Assembly (NCBI GenBank): GCA_030789695.1
Contig: CM061142.1
Coordinates: 283,218,165 to 283,282,164, forward strand
Source of the DNA: Scilla litardierei
Taxonomy: Eukaryota; Streptophyta; Magnoliopsida; Asparagales; Asparagaceae
Direction: 5' to 3'
Length of the DNA stretch: 64,000 bases
Within the stretch, counting starts at the first letter, position 1; the number at the start of each line of letters is the position of its first letter. A model generated the notes under the pieces. That model worked only from the letters and a program-made list of their open reading frames with translations. It had not been told where the DNA came from and did not search any database. The position numbers and the translations under genes were made by a program. This document shows positions 21,424 through 32,930 of this stretch, piece after piece.

Positions 21424-23667
21424 CTTTGGAAGCCAAGTCCAATTGGACTTAGACTTCCCCACATAATTTCTACTATGCACAACATCCGAAAAATAAGCAT
21501 TCATATACACTTGTTTTTCATCCATGCTTGTGTCCTTTGGGCTCCAAATAGTGAAAATCTTGGGAGCCCTCATCCTATTGGGTGCATGCATGCGTTGTTG
21601 ATTTCTACATGATGCATATTGTGGATAGGCATAAGGAACATGATGGAATGGTGCATGCGGATAATTATTCATATGATGATGTGGGTGAACATATGCATGT
21701 GTGGGAACACGTGCGTGAGGGTGTCTCACAAGGTGTGCACGTGCCCGAGAATGTGTTGCATAAAAATCATCATAAGTGTGAGACGGTGGAGTAGGACGTG
21801 TGTTCCTATGTGGCATGGTATTGGTGTACATATAAGCATGCCCCTTCTTTGGAGGTCCACCCAAAGTGGGTTTCTTTCCGAAAGAGGGTGTGGATGAGGT
21901 AGAAGCACCATTGGTAGAAGAACTACGAATAGAGTGTTTGCTACCACTCGTAGAATCACCAGAAGTTGGCCCAACAAAAGTAGTGGCCGATTTGGATAGA
22001 CATCCCATCGTATACCCCAAGCCAATGTGGTGATTGGCCGGAAGTAAGTCACTTAGGATTTTATCCAAATGGTCCTTACCCTTATTGAATTTATTAATAC
22101 GGCCTAATGTGTTCTCATATTTCTCTTTGAGAGAACGCATAGAAGTATCCAAGTTGGATACTTGCGATGTGAGCACATAAACACGAGATTTAAGATTCTC
22201 ATTCTCAATACTCAAAGTCGAGTTTTGAGAAGTTAAATCCGCTATCTTATGTTCTTCCGGAGCTTCAATGCAAACATGTTCAAGTTTAGATTTGAGATTA
22301 ACAATCTCATTTCTTAACTCTTCAACAACGGTGTCGTTGTTGGTGATGATAGTCTTAGGCGAGGTTTGAATGCTAGCTAGGTCATCTTTTACTTTAGTAT
22401 ATCTATTTACTAATTTAGTGTATTTAGACCATAATTGAGAGTTAGCATTCCTAAGATCATCCATAGTTACCTCATTGCCTTCGTCGTCACTATCATCGGA
22501 AGAGGAGGATCCTTGATCATGCTCCTCTCTTGCCATGAAGCATATGTGCGCTTGCTCCACTTGCTCATCGTCCGACTCTCCGCTTGAGGAATCCTCGGAG
22601 TCGGTGAACGTTACTCCGACAAGTCCCTTTTTGTTTCCTTTCTTGTACTTCTTGGACTTATCGAATTTCGGCGCCTTCCACTTCTCCTTTTGCTTGTTAA
22701 GAGGACACTCCGCTTTCATGTGTCTTGGCTTATTGCACTTGAAACACAAAGGAGAGGAAGAGGCGTTAGAAGAAGCAAATTTAGCTTTGTTCTTATAGTT
22801 ACCTTTTCAGAAGAAACGGTTGAACTTCTTGGCCATGAGTGCCATGGACTCCAAGTCCAACTCGTTTTCCGAGTCTTCATCATCGGTTGATGTGGATGTG
22901 GATGGAGCGGCCTTAAAAGCAATAGCCTTCTTCTTTGGCTCGTCTTGCTTTAGGTAAGACTTCATCTTTTCTTGCAATTTTAGCTTGCTATCCTTGCGTA
23001 CTTCGTATGACATTAAAGTACCCATTAGTTGAACTACGGTGTACTTATTCATATCATTACCTTCCTCGATGGCGAAGGTACGCTTTTCCCAAGAAGAAGG
23101 AAGTCCTTCGATAAGCTTCGAACACTTCTCCTTTTGGGTGTAGGATTTGCCGAGAGCCTCTAACTCGTTTATGATGTCGACGAAGCGAGCGTAATACTCC
23201 TTCATCTTCTCGCCCTGTTGCATATGAAACATTTCGTAATCTTTGTTTACACCAACGAGTTTAGAGTCTCTTACCCTACTCGTCCCTTCATGTAGTATGA
23301 GGAGGGAGTTCCAAATTTGATATGCACTCTTACATGTGCATATCTTATTGAAGTCCTCGGGCTCCAATGCGCATTGCAAGGCATTCATTGCCTTGGCATT
23401 GCTTACCTCCGCGACGACCTCCGCGGTTGTCCATTTCTCAAAGTCTTCTTCTTCGGGCTCGACGTATTCCTTCATCGTGGTCCTCCATAGAGATGCACTC
23501 CGGAGGAAGGTTTCCATCCGGCATTTCCAGTACCCGTAGTTGATACCGTTGAAGAATGGAGGCCTCGTTGAGGAATGTCCTTCCATCATCGAAGATGCTC
23601 CTTCACGGTTCCTGAAGGTGCCATACTCGGAAGGTGGACGCACGGTCTTATTGTCGTTGGCAGACAT
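21418..23667 (-). pseudogene. gag: Sirevirus Gag of S1, one nonsense codon
   Basis: The 749-codon frame starts MSANDNKTVRPPS. Domains: an N-terminal block FFNGINYGYWKCRMETFL at about residues 38-55, a UBN2/copia-type gag region to about 230, then a zinc knuckle CFKCNKPRHMKAEC near 306-320. An acidic Ser/Asp-rich segment, a long coiled-coil-prone region (about 420-560) and a His-rich tail follow, ending WTWLPKV. A TGA at 22807-22809 replaces the CGA of S3. The TAA at 21418-21420 ends gag and lies inside the candidate intron. Gag would build the particle and package RNA. Confidence 0.93.
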
Positions 23668-23680
23668 AGCTAAGTATCTG

Positions 23681-23692
23681 GCTCTGATACCA
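23681..23692 (-). other. Primer-binding site of S1
   Basis: The minus strand reads TGGTATCAGAGC, complementary to the 3' end of plant initiator tRNA-Met, two bases from the 5' LTR end at 23695. It sets the minus orientation of S1. Confidence 0.95.
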
Positions 23693-23694
23693 AA

Positions 23695-25392
23695 TGTAAT
23701 GCCCTACAAGCTACTACACAAGTACTAGAGGGGGGTGAATAGTACTTTAAAAATAACGAGGAGTATAATTCCTAATTATAATGCAAACAACTATCAAATC
23801 AATTTGCGGAAGCTTAAATTGAAGACAACAACAAAATTAACAATGCTAACAAGAGATATTACTGGGTTCGGATCCACCCAAGTCTCCCCGACTTGTTCCC
23901 GGTGATCCTACGTCCCAACCACCCGGATCCCCTCCGGATACTTGAGTTAGAAACACTAACTCAAGATTTCCACTATGAAATACTTGTGAAAAACATCCAC
24001 AAGTCAAATCATACAAAATGTAATTTGTGACTCCCATAACCCGGGATCACAACCACACTCTCACAACCGAGAGTGAAACTTACAATTCAAATATGAAATG
24101 AAATAAGAAAAAACTTCTTACCGAACAAAATACCTATGCCTTGAGTATTGCTTACGAATTAGGGCAAGGATGATTTTGAGGAAGAAGTGGCACCAAACCC
24201 TAGCTCCAAGATGTAGATCAGCGATGGAGAGCTTTGGGGATGTTGGTGACCTAGAATCAAGCACTTGGCTTGGAAGGCTTCACACTCAACGAATCTCTCT
24301 TTGGAAGTAAGAGTGAGGAGAGATTCTTGAATGGAATGAATGAGCTTTGAATGAGCTTGGAATGATTTCTCTTGATCTCTAAACTTGCAATAATATCAGC
24401 CTTGGTAGCAATGAATGCAGCCCATCAAGTATATATAGGATAAAGGAGAGAGAGAAAGAAATTTGAGTCATTAAATGCTCCAATGGCTCTTTTCTGAACC
24501 CAACTAGTCGGTCAAAGAACAATCACCTACCGACTAGTTCATCAACTAGTCGGTCGGTCAATTAACGCAAACCGACTAATGAGTGAACAGAGAAAAGATC
24601 AAAGTACAGACAAAAGGAACTAGTCGGTCCAAAAAGAGTAGCTGACCGACTAGTTTCACAACTAGTCGGTCGGTTACTCAATGTAGACCGACTAACAGAT
24701 AAAACTGAAGTCTGAGCTAAAAATAGACTTAGTCGGTCCAAGAACAAATGTTGACCGACTAATTCACCAACTAGTCAGTCACCAAATGAACATAGACCGA
24801 CTAGCAATAAACAGTAAGTATGGTGAAAATTTGGCATGTACAGTAAACTAAACTAGTCGGTCCAAGAAGGAATGTTGACCGACTAGTTCATCAACTAGTC
24901 GGTCGATCAATGAACACAGACCGACTAATGATAAACAGTAGCTTAGGCTCAAATGTGCATGTACAGGAAAAGCTCAACTAGTCGGTCACAGAAGCATCAC
25001 TGACCGACTAGTTCACAAACTAGTCGGTCGTGAGTCAACTTAGACCGACTAACTGTAAACAGTAAAGAGCTTGGAAATGACTGAGAAGAACTAGTCGGTC
25101 CAAGAAGATTTGCCGACCGACTAGATCACCATCTAGTCGGTCAGTTCTTCTTCTTGAACCAACTAACATGCACAAGAAGTCCCGAATTGAAGCGCGAAGC
25201 TTCGGGAAGGATTGTATGGACTTCTACTAAGATATGATTGTTATGAAGATTTAAACAGTAAGACCTACTCAAGGCTTAACATTCTACGAAAGAAGCTTAA
25301 AGACTATAAATAAAACTTGACGATACCGTCTTCAATAGCTTCAATCGAATCTTCATGACTTCTAAATTGGTCCATAAGCTTCAACGAAGCTT
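23695..25392 (-). mobile_element. 5' LTR of S1, inner part (interrupted by S2)
   Basis: It aligns with 12847-14545 of the partner LTR. The array is at 24500-25165. At 25388-25392 the AGCTT duplication marks the S2 insertion; the LTR resumes at 40468. The two parts total 1861 bp, matching the 1863-bp 3' LTR. Confidence 0.95.
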
Positions 25393-27145
25393 TGTAATAC
25401 CCTACAAGCTACTGCACAAGTACTAGAGGGGGGTGAATAGTACTTTAAAAATAACAAGGAGTATAATTCCTAATTATAGTGCAAACAACTACCAAATCAA
25501 TTTGCGGAAGCTTAAATTGAATGACAACAACAAAATTAACAATGCTAACAAAAGATGTTACTAGGTTCCGATCCACCCAAGTCTCCCCGACTTGTTCCCG
25601 GTGATCATATGTCCCAACCACCCGGATCCCCTCCGGATACTTAGGTTAGAAACCCTAACCCAATATTTCCACTATGAATATCTTGTGAAAAACCTTCACA
25701 AGATCAAATCATACATGCAATGGCAATAGTGAATCCCACAACCCGGGATCACAACCTTCTCTCACAACCGAGAGAATCAACAAGCAATATAAACAAGTTT
25801 ATAATGAAATAAACAATCTTACCACAAAATCCTATACCTTGAGTTTTCTTACCAAATAGGTGCAAGGAGGGATTTGAGGAAGATGAAGGCACCAAGACCT
25901 AGCACCAAAAAAATGACCAGCAATGGGTGCCTAGGAGTGATTTGGAGACTTGAATCAAGCTAGAGCTTGAAGGGCTCACCAAGAACAAACTTCTCTCAAG
26001 ATGGATTCTAGATCTAGAAAGTGAGAGAATGGATTTCTTGTGAGGAAGAGAGCTTTGGAAATGACTGAGAATGGCTATCTCTTTCAATCTCAATGAATCT
26101 CTTAATGGCAGCTCTAACCTAGAGAGAAATGACCTAGGTTCGTATTTATAGGGTCCCATAAAACCAAGTTAGGTCAAGTCCCAACGGATAGAAATCTGAG
26201 GCAACTAGTCGGTCAAAGAACAACCACTGACCGACTAGTTCATCAACTAGTCGGTCAGTCAAACAACATGGACCGACTAAGTGAAGAACTGAGAAGAGAT
26301 AGAAATTCAGACCTAGAAATCTAGTAGGTCCAAGAAGACTTTCTGACCGACTAGTTTCACAACTAGTCGGTCAGTCAGTGAACGTAGACCGACTAAGAGG
26401 CAAAAACAAATAGGCTGAATACAAATTGATTTAGTCGGTCCAAGAACAAATGTTGACCGACTAGATTATCAACTAGTCGGTCACCAAACGTTCTTAGACC
26501 GACTAACGATAAACAGTAGCTTAGGAGAAATTTGGCATGAACAGTAAAGCTCAACTAGTCGGTCAAAGAAGCATCACTGACCGACTAGTTCACAAACTAG
26601 TCAGTCGGTGAGTCAACGTAGACCGACTAACTGTAAACAGTACTGAACAAGAAAAGATTAACTCAAACTAGTCGGTCCAAGAAGCTTTGCTGACCGACTA
26701 GATCACCATCTAGTCGGTCAATACTTCTTCTTGTACCAACTAACATGCACAAACAAGTCCGAATCGAAGCGCGATGCTTCGAGGAAGTTAGAATGGACTT
26801 GTACTAAGATCCTAGAGCTACGATATGAGCGTTATGAAGATAGAATCATAAGATATACTCAAGGCTTAACATTCTATAGATCGAAGCAAAAAGACTATAA
26901 ATAAAACCTTAATGAACGGTCTTCGAGAGCTTCGATCAATTCTTCATGACTTTCAAATCGGTCCAAGAGCTTCAACGAAGCTTTAGGCAATGAATACGAG
27001 CTTTGAGAAGTCTTGAGATGTCGCTTTGATTGTTCTCGTGAATTTGGCGACGATCTCCAATACTGCGCTCACAAATTGTTAGTTCATGAATTATTTATGT
27101 TTGCTCATTATCCAAAACCAAATCCGGGGAGTCCAATATTCAACA
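25393..27145 (-). mobile_element. 3' LTR of Sirevirus S2
   Basis: A 1753-bp LTR (+ strand TGTAATACCC...AATATTCAACA), paired with 38713-40462 (1750 bp) at about 98% by eye. A TATA box (minus CCTATAAATA) is near 26143-26152, and the palindromic array is 26203-26740. It belongs to the same LTR subfamily as S3 and is distinct from S1 (1863 bp) and SX (1607 bp). Confidence 0.94.
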
Positions 27146-27670
27146 TTCTCCCCCTTTTTGGTGATGACAAACCAACATAAATAATAATCAAAAATAATGA
27201 TTCAAATGTAAAATACTTACTCCCCCTGCATTGATGACACGTTAATTCCAAAATGAATATATATAAATTGCATCAATCAGACGAGTAAGATATATAACGA
27301 GAATCGATTTTTGAAATATCGGATTTTGAAACTCCTTATATATATATCTTAACTCCCCCTGAATCTAACACATCAAATTAGATTCTTGGAAATTGAGTTA
27401 AATTTTCATTTGCCCTATTTATTATCATTATCTCTCCCCCTTTGGCATTATCCCAAAAATGGGGGGCATACAACGACAACAACTAGGAAACGGAAAATCC
27501 AACATCGGGAGTAATAGATATTGACGATGGACCTAATTGACACCAAGGCAAAAGTGATGAAATCAAATCAAGGTGTGCCAAATTGTCCATTATCAAAAAG
27601 CGATAATTAAAATCATCAAAAATACCAAATATTTATTCATTTATTGAATAAAGAAACATACTCTCCAATA
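27146..27670 (-). other. 3' non-coding region of S2 (left part)
   Basis: Polypyrimidine motifs (coding-strand PPT-like) occur at about 27150, 27222, 27350 and 27432. No gene is visible. At 27666-27670 the CAATA duplication marks the insertion of SX; the region resumes at 34544. Confidence 0.8.
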
Positions 27671-29277
27671 TGTTGAGTATTGGACTCCCCGTATTTGGTT
27701 TTGGATGATGAGCAAACATAAATAAATCGTGAACTAACAATTTGTGAGCGCAGTTATGGAGATCGTCGCCAAATTCACGAGAACACTCAAAGCGACATCT
27801 TAAGACTTCTCAAAGCTCGTATTCAATGCCTAAAGCTTCGTTGAAGCTTTTGGACCTTTTTGGAAGTCATGAAGATTTGATCGAAGCTTTCGAAGACCGT
27901 TCCTTAAGGTTTTGTTCATAGTCTTTTAGCTTCGATTTATAGAATGTTAAGCCTTGAGTAATTCTTACATGTCTATCTTCATATCGCTCATATCTTAGAG
28001 CTAGGATTATCTTAGAAGCCATTAGAAACTTTCTCGAAGACTATCGCTTCTTCACTCGGCTTCTAGTGCATCTTAGTTGGTTCAAGTAGAGTCACCAACC
28101 GACTAGATGATGATCTAGTCGGTTAGGTATCCTTCTCAGACCGACTAGTTGAGCTTGTCTCTGTACAGCCTGAGTTACTGTTTACAGTTAGTCGGTCCAA
28201 GAACATTCATTGACCGACTAGTTGTGAAACTAGTCGGTCAGCATTTGTTCTTAGACCGACTAGTGTAACCTGTATTCAGCTTCGTGCATTTCACTCTTAG
28301 TCGGTCAAAGAACACTCACCGACCGACTAGTTGGCAAACTAGTCGGTTGGCAAGTCTTCTTAGACCGACTAGTTCATGTTGCCTGGAAATCACTCTTTTG
28401 GCTGTCAAGCTGTTAGTCGGTCCATGTTGAATCACCGACCGACTAGTTGATGAACTAGTCGGTCAGTGATCCTTCTTAGACCGACTAGTCTGCTTCAGAT
28501 TTAGATCCGTTGGAGTTTTGAAAGCGACGTTTCTTTCTCTCTTTTCCCTTGATCCTTTAAATACCTGAAGGGCTTATTTCATAGGATCCAAGGCTGCTAT
28601 TTTCAGAGTTCTATTGATTCAAAGAGAAGCTTTCAACTCTCATCTTCAAGCTCTCCCATTCTCAAGAATCTCACTCTCACTCTTATTCCTCAAGAGAGAT
28701 TCATTGATTGTGAGCCTTCCAAGCCAAGGGCTTGATTCTAGGTCATCCATCTCATCCCTAGGCTTCCATTGCTGGTCATCTTCTTGAAGCTAGGGTTTGG
28801 TGACTCTTCCTCCATCAAAATCCTCTTTGCCCTAATTTGGTAAGAAATCTCAAGGCATAGGTATTTTGTTGGTACGCATTTCATTTCAGTTATATTTGAA
28901 TTGTATACTCTCGGTTGTGAGAGGTTTTGCGTGATCCCGGGTTGTGGGATTCACGGTCATCGATTGTGGGTCGATTGCACTTGTGAGGTTTTCGCAAGTA
29001 GTCTTATTGGAAATCTTGAGTTAGGGTTTCTAACTCAAGTATCCTGAAGGGATCCGGGTGGTTGGGACGTAGGATCACCGGGAACAAGTCGGGGAGACTT
29101 GGGTGGATCCGAACCCATTAAACCATTTGTTTGCGTTTGCATTTATTCTTGTTGATCGTTGTTATTCTGCATTGTTGTTTGTTAATTGCACGATAATTAG
29201 GAATAACTCTCCCTATTATTTAAAAGTACTATTCACCCCCCTATAGTACATGTGCAGTGGCTTCCCAGGGCACTACA
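27671..29277 (+). mobile_element. 5' LTR of gag-only Sirevirus SX
   Basis: A 1607-bp LTR beginning TGTTGAGTATTGG and ending GGGCACTACA. It differs from the 3' LTR at 32931-34538 by roughly 30 positions counted by eye (about 98% identity). It contains a palindromic array (28095-28490), a TATA-like TTTAAATA at about 28556-28563, and the conserved leader hairpin region at 29041-29110. Confidence 0.95.
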
Positions 29278-29279
29278 AT

Positions 29280-29291
29280 TGGTATCAGAGC
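29280..29291 (+). other. Primer-binding site of SX
   Basis: TGGTATCAGAGC, two bases after the LTR end, is complementary to initiator tRNA-Met. It shows that SX keeps the signals needed for reverse transcription although it encodes no polymerase. Confidence 0.95.
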
Positions 29292-29328
29292 CAAGGTTCA
29301 AAGCTACACATAGCCAAAGTTCAAATCT

Positions 29329-31668
29329 ATGACGAACAACGACTACAACGTCTTCAAGAACCGCGATGGAGCCTCTTCGGTTATGGAAGGACTATCCTCC
29401 GTCAGGCATCCACACTTCAACGGTACCAACTACGGGTACTGGAAATGCCGGATGCAAATTTTCCTCCGGAGCGCTTCACTATGGAGAGCCACCATGACGG
29501 AGTATGTCGAGCCTTCCGAAGAAGATTTTGCGAAGTGGACTCCCGCGGAGGTCGCCGCGGAAGTAGCCAATGCCAAGGCAATGAATGCCTTGAATTGTGC
29601 GTTGGAGCCCGAGGACTTCAACAAGATATGCACATGTAAGAGTGCATATCAAATATGGAACCAACTCCTCATATTGCACGAAGGATCGAGTACGGTAAAA
29701 GATTCTAAACTCGTCGTTGCTAATAAAGAATTTGAGTTGTTTCATATGGAGCAGGGCGAGACCATGAAGGAATATTACGCTCGCTTCGTGGATATATCAA
29801 ACGACTTGGAAGCTCTTGGGAAGGTCTATACCCAAAAGGAGAAAGTCGCGAAGATTATCGACGGTCTTCCATCATATTGGGAAAAGCGTACCTTTGCCAT
29901 CGAGGAAGGTAACGACATGAATAAATATACCGTCATACAACTAATGGGTACCTTGTTGTCTTACGAGGTACGCAAGGATAGTAAGATCCGAATGAAGGAA
30001 AAGATGAAAGCGTACTTGAAGCAAGATGAGCCAAAGAAAAAGGCGATTGCCATCAAGGCCGCTCCATCTACCGATGATGAAGAATCGGAAGACGAATTGG
30101 ACATGGAATCCATTGCCCGTATGGCAAGGAAGTTCGATCAATTCCTTCGAGAAGGTATATCTTTGAATAAATCTAAAGTTAGTTCAACTAATGCTTCTAC
30201 TCCCGTGTGTTATAAATGCAACAAGCCAGGACACATCAAACCGGATTGTCCTCTCTACAAACACAAGGAAAAGGGGAAAGCATCGAAGTACGACAAGTCG
30301 AGAAAGTACAAGAAAGGACTTGTTGGCACATTCACCGACTCCGAAGAGGATTCCTCGAGTGGAGAGTCGGATGATGGAAGAGTGGAGAAAGCAAAACTTT
30401 GCTTCATGGATAATGAGGCAAAAGATCGAAAGTCCTCATTCGATGATAGCGAGGATGAAAGCGAGGATGGTAGCGAGGATGAAAGCGGAGAACCTACTAT
30501 TGATGAAATGAGGTTAGCAAACCAAGAAATTTGGTCTAAATTTACTAAATTAGTAGATAGATATAATAAGACCAAAGATGAACTTGTTAGCCTCCAAACC
30601 TCTCCTAAGTCTACCATCATGAACAATGACACCATTGTTGAGACACTCGCCAATGAGAAAGTAAGTTTTCTTACTCATAATGGCTTGTTGAGAAATGAGG
30701 TGAAGTCCCTCAAATCTCAACTTGAGCATGTTCTTGTTGAGGATTCGGATGAACATGTGATAGCGGATTTGACGTCTCAAAACTTAACTTTGAGTATTGA
30801 GAATAAGAATCTCAAATCACGTGTTTATGCACTCACATCGCAAGTATCCACTTTGGATGCTTCTTTGCATTCTCTCAAAGAGAAGTATGAGTGCACGTTA
30901 GGCCGTATCAATGATTTCAATAAAGGTAAGGGCCATTTGGATAATATCCTAAATGACTTACTTCCGGCCAAACACCACATTGGCTTGGGGTATAAGATGG
31001 GAGACTCATCCAAATCGCCTACCACCTTTGTTAGGCCGACATCCGATGCCTCGACGAGTGGGAGCAAACACCCCGTTGGTAGTTCTCCTACCAATAGTGC
31101 TTCCACTTCGTACACACCCCCGATTGGAAAGAAACCCACTTTGGGTAGACCTCCAAAGAGGGGTCATGCATTTTTGTACTCACATGCTATGCCACGTAGG
31201 AACACACATCCTACTCCACCGGTGCATGCAAATATTAATGATGATTTTTATACTCCGCACCCACGAGCACGTGCAAACACTCATATGAGACACCCACATG
31301 CACGTAATCATGCTCATGCACATCCTAATGCTTATGTTCAAACATCTCATCCACATGTGCATGCCTACTCTCATAATCATCCTCATGCATACACACCTCA
31401 TGCTTATCCACGTATGTATGCTACACCACATCATAATGCTATTGCTAGATCTCATGCTCCTAGGCCACATGCACCACATAGAAATCAAACTTTTGTGCAT
31501 GCAACCACTAGGAAGTGGATTCCCAAAATGTACACTATTTGGGGTCCCAAGAACACTAGCGATGATGCTATGAATGTTTATGTGAAATCATATATTAATG
31601 ATGTTATTTTGAATGATGATTATGTTGGGAAGTCAAGTTCCTCTTGGACTTGGTTTCCGAAGGGTTAG
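29329..31668 (+). CDS. gag: Intact Sirevirus Gag (779 aa), sole gene of SX
   Basis: An uninterrupted frame from MTNNDYNVFKNRDG, 38 nt after the primer-binding site. An N-terminal HFNGTNYGYWKCRM block lies at about residues 29-42, and a UBN2-type gag region runs to about 225. A complete zinc knuckle CYKCNKPGHIKPDC begins at residue 294, followed by an acidic Ser/Glu/Asp segment (about 335-390). A coiled-coil-prone region (about 395-545) carries repeated SQNLTLSIENKNLKS-type heptads. A His-rich tail at about 615-735 holds several dozen His in HAH/HPH contexts, and the C-terminus is SWTWFPKG. It should form particles. No pol follows, so enzymes must come from relatives such as S1 or S3. Confidence 0.95.
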   Translation: MTNNDYNVFKNRDGASSVMEGLSSVRHPHFNGTNYGYWKCRMQIFLRSASLWRATMTEYVEPSEEDFAKWTPAEVAAEVANAKAMNALNCALEPEDFNKICTCKSAYQIWNQLLILHEGSSTVKDSKLVVANKEFELFHMEQGETMKEYYARFVDISNDLEALGKVYTQKEKVAKIIDGLPSYWEKRTFAIEEGNDMNKYTVIQLMGTLLSYEVRKDSKIRMKEKMKAYLKQDEPKKKAIAIKAAPSTDDEESEDELDMESIARMARKFDQFLREGISLNKSKVSSTNASTPVCYKCNKPGHIKPDCPLYKHKEKGKASKYDKSRKYKKGLVGTFTDSEEDSSSGESDDGRVEKAKLCFMDNEAKDRKSSFDDSEDESEDGSEDESGEPTIDEMRLANQEIWSKFTKLVDRYNKTKDELVSLQTSPKSTIMNNDTIVETLANEKVSFLTHNGLLRNEVKSLKSQLEHVLVEDSDEHVIADLTSQNLTLSIENKNLKSRVYALTSQVSTLDASLHSLKEKYECTLGRINDFNKGKGHLDNILNDLLPAKHHIGLGYKMGDSSKSPTTFVRPTSDASTSGSKHPVGSSPTNSASTSYTPPIGKKPTLGRPPKRGHAFLYSHAMPRRNTHPTPPVHANINDDFYTPHPRARANTHMRHPHARNHAHAHPNAYVQTSHPHVHAYSHNHPHAYTPHAYPRMYATPHHNAIARSHAPRPHAPHRNQTFVHATTRKWIPKMYTIWGPKNTSDDAMNVYVKSYINDVILNDDYVGKSSSSWTWFPKG

Positions 31669-32930
31669 TTCCTTTAACCCTTCAATGCTTGGTACCATGA
31701 GTCTATGATCATGTTATGGGTACCAAGGCATATGTTTATAAAATTGATTTTGATTATATTAATTTATGGGTTACAATAATTTTTATTTCGTATTTCAAAT
31801 TTGTTGTCTAACCCATTGGATCCAAAAGGATTTTTGGATACCAAAATGAAAGTTTCTAGGTTCAATCCACCGTGGGATACCAACCCTACCAACTCCTCGA
31901 TTTGCGAAGACTTTCATTCAAACGGAGTTGATGGTGCTTAGGTAATGCACCAATGTAGGGGGAGCTTAATGTTGTAAGTATGATATTACATTTGGTATCC
32001 ATGAGGGTTGAATGCATGCTTGGTTAGAATCTATTTCTTTACATTGGTATCATTTTGTTTCTCCTAGCATGATAAAATTATGAATGCCATAAATGCTTTG
32101 AAATTCATATCTATTTTTGGCATGACATGTTTTTAAAAGTTATTATGATGATTTTCGTATTACTTTTATCACCTTGTCACTTCTCATCGCACACTTCACT
32201 TAGTTTTGATGTGCTCTTACTTTATGTTCATTTTCGATCGATATTGTGACATTTGATATTTTATGATGTGCATCACTCTTCTGATGGTTCATTCTGTTGT
32301 GCACATTTTATGTATGTCTCTGATATTGATTTCGTCGCTCGACGATTTATTTTGATTCAATAGCTTTAGTTGTATGAAAACATAGAATTGTTTTCCATGC
32401 ACTAAAATAGCTATCAATGTTGATATTGGAGAATAAATTCCTTTCATCAATACGTGAATTTACAATTGGTATTTTGATGACTTCATTTTTCATTTTTCGA
32501 CTAAGGTCTCTTTGGCACACCTTTAATATGTTTTGGTATTTTACTTTGGTGTCATTGGACCGAGGTCGTATTCTTCGACTCCCGTGATTCATGTATTATT
32601 TGGCCATGATTTGTTATCATTGACTTCCTCCCGCACTTTTTGGATTATGCCAAAGGGGGAGAGATATAATAATGGCATGTGCTAAATGATAGTTTAGCAT
32701 GAATCTAATTTGATATGTTAGATTCAGGGGGAGTTAAGAAAATATAAATGTATTTCAAATTCGATAACTGGATTTGTATTTTTAATTTTCTCGCCTGATT
32801 GATGCATATGTTTATTATTTCATATGGAACTAATGTGTCATCAATGCAGGGGGAGTAAGTAAATTTCATTTAGTACATTATTATTGATTATTATTTATGA
32901 TTGGTTTGTCATCACCAAAAAGGGGGAGAA
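31669..32930 (+). other. Post-gag non-coding region of SX
   Basis: No protease, integrase, RT or third ORF is present. At about 31812-31860 the sequence resembles the candidate gag-pol intron of S1/S3 (CCCATTGGATCC..., then AATGAAAGTTTCTAG), a relic of a former pol junction. The conserved 3' module lies at about 32335-32410 (GTCGCTCGACGA palindrome and TAGAATTGTTTTCCATGCAC). Polypurine motifs AGGGGGAG occur at about 32655, 32727, 32849 and 32923, the last adjoining the 3' LTR. Confidence 0.8.
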
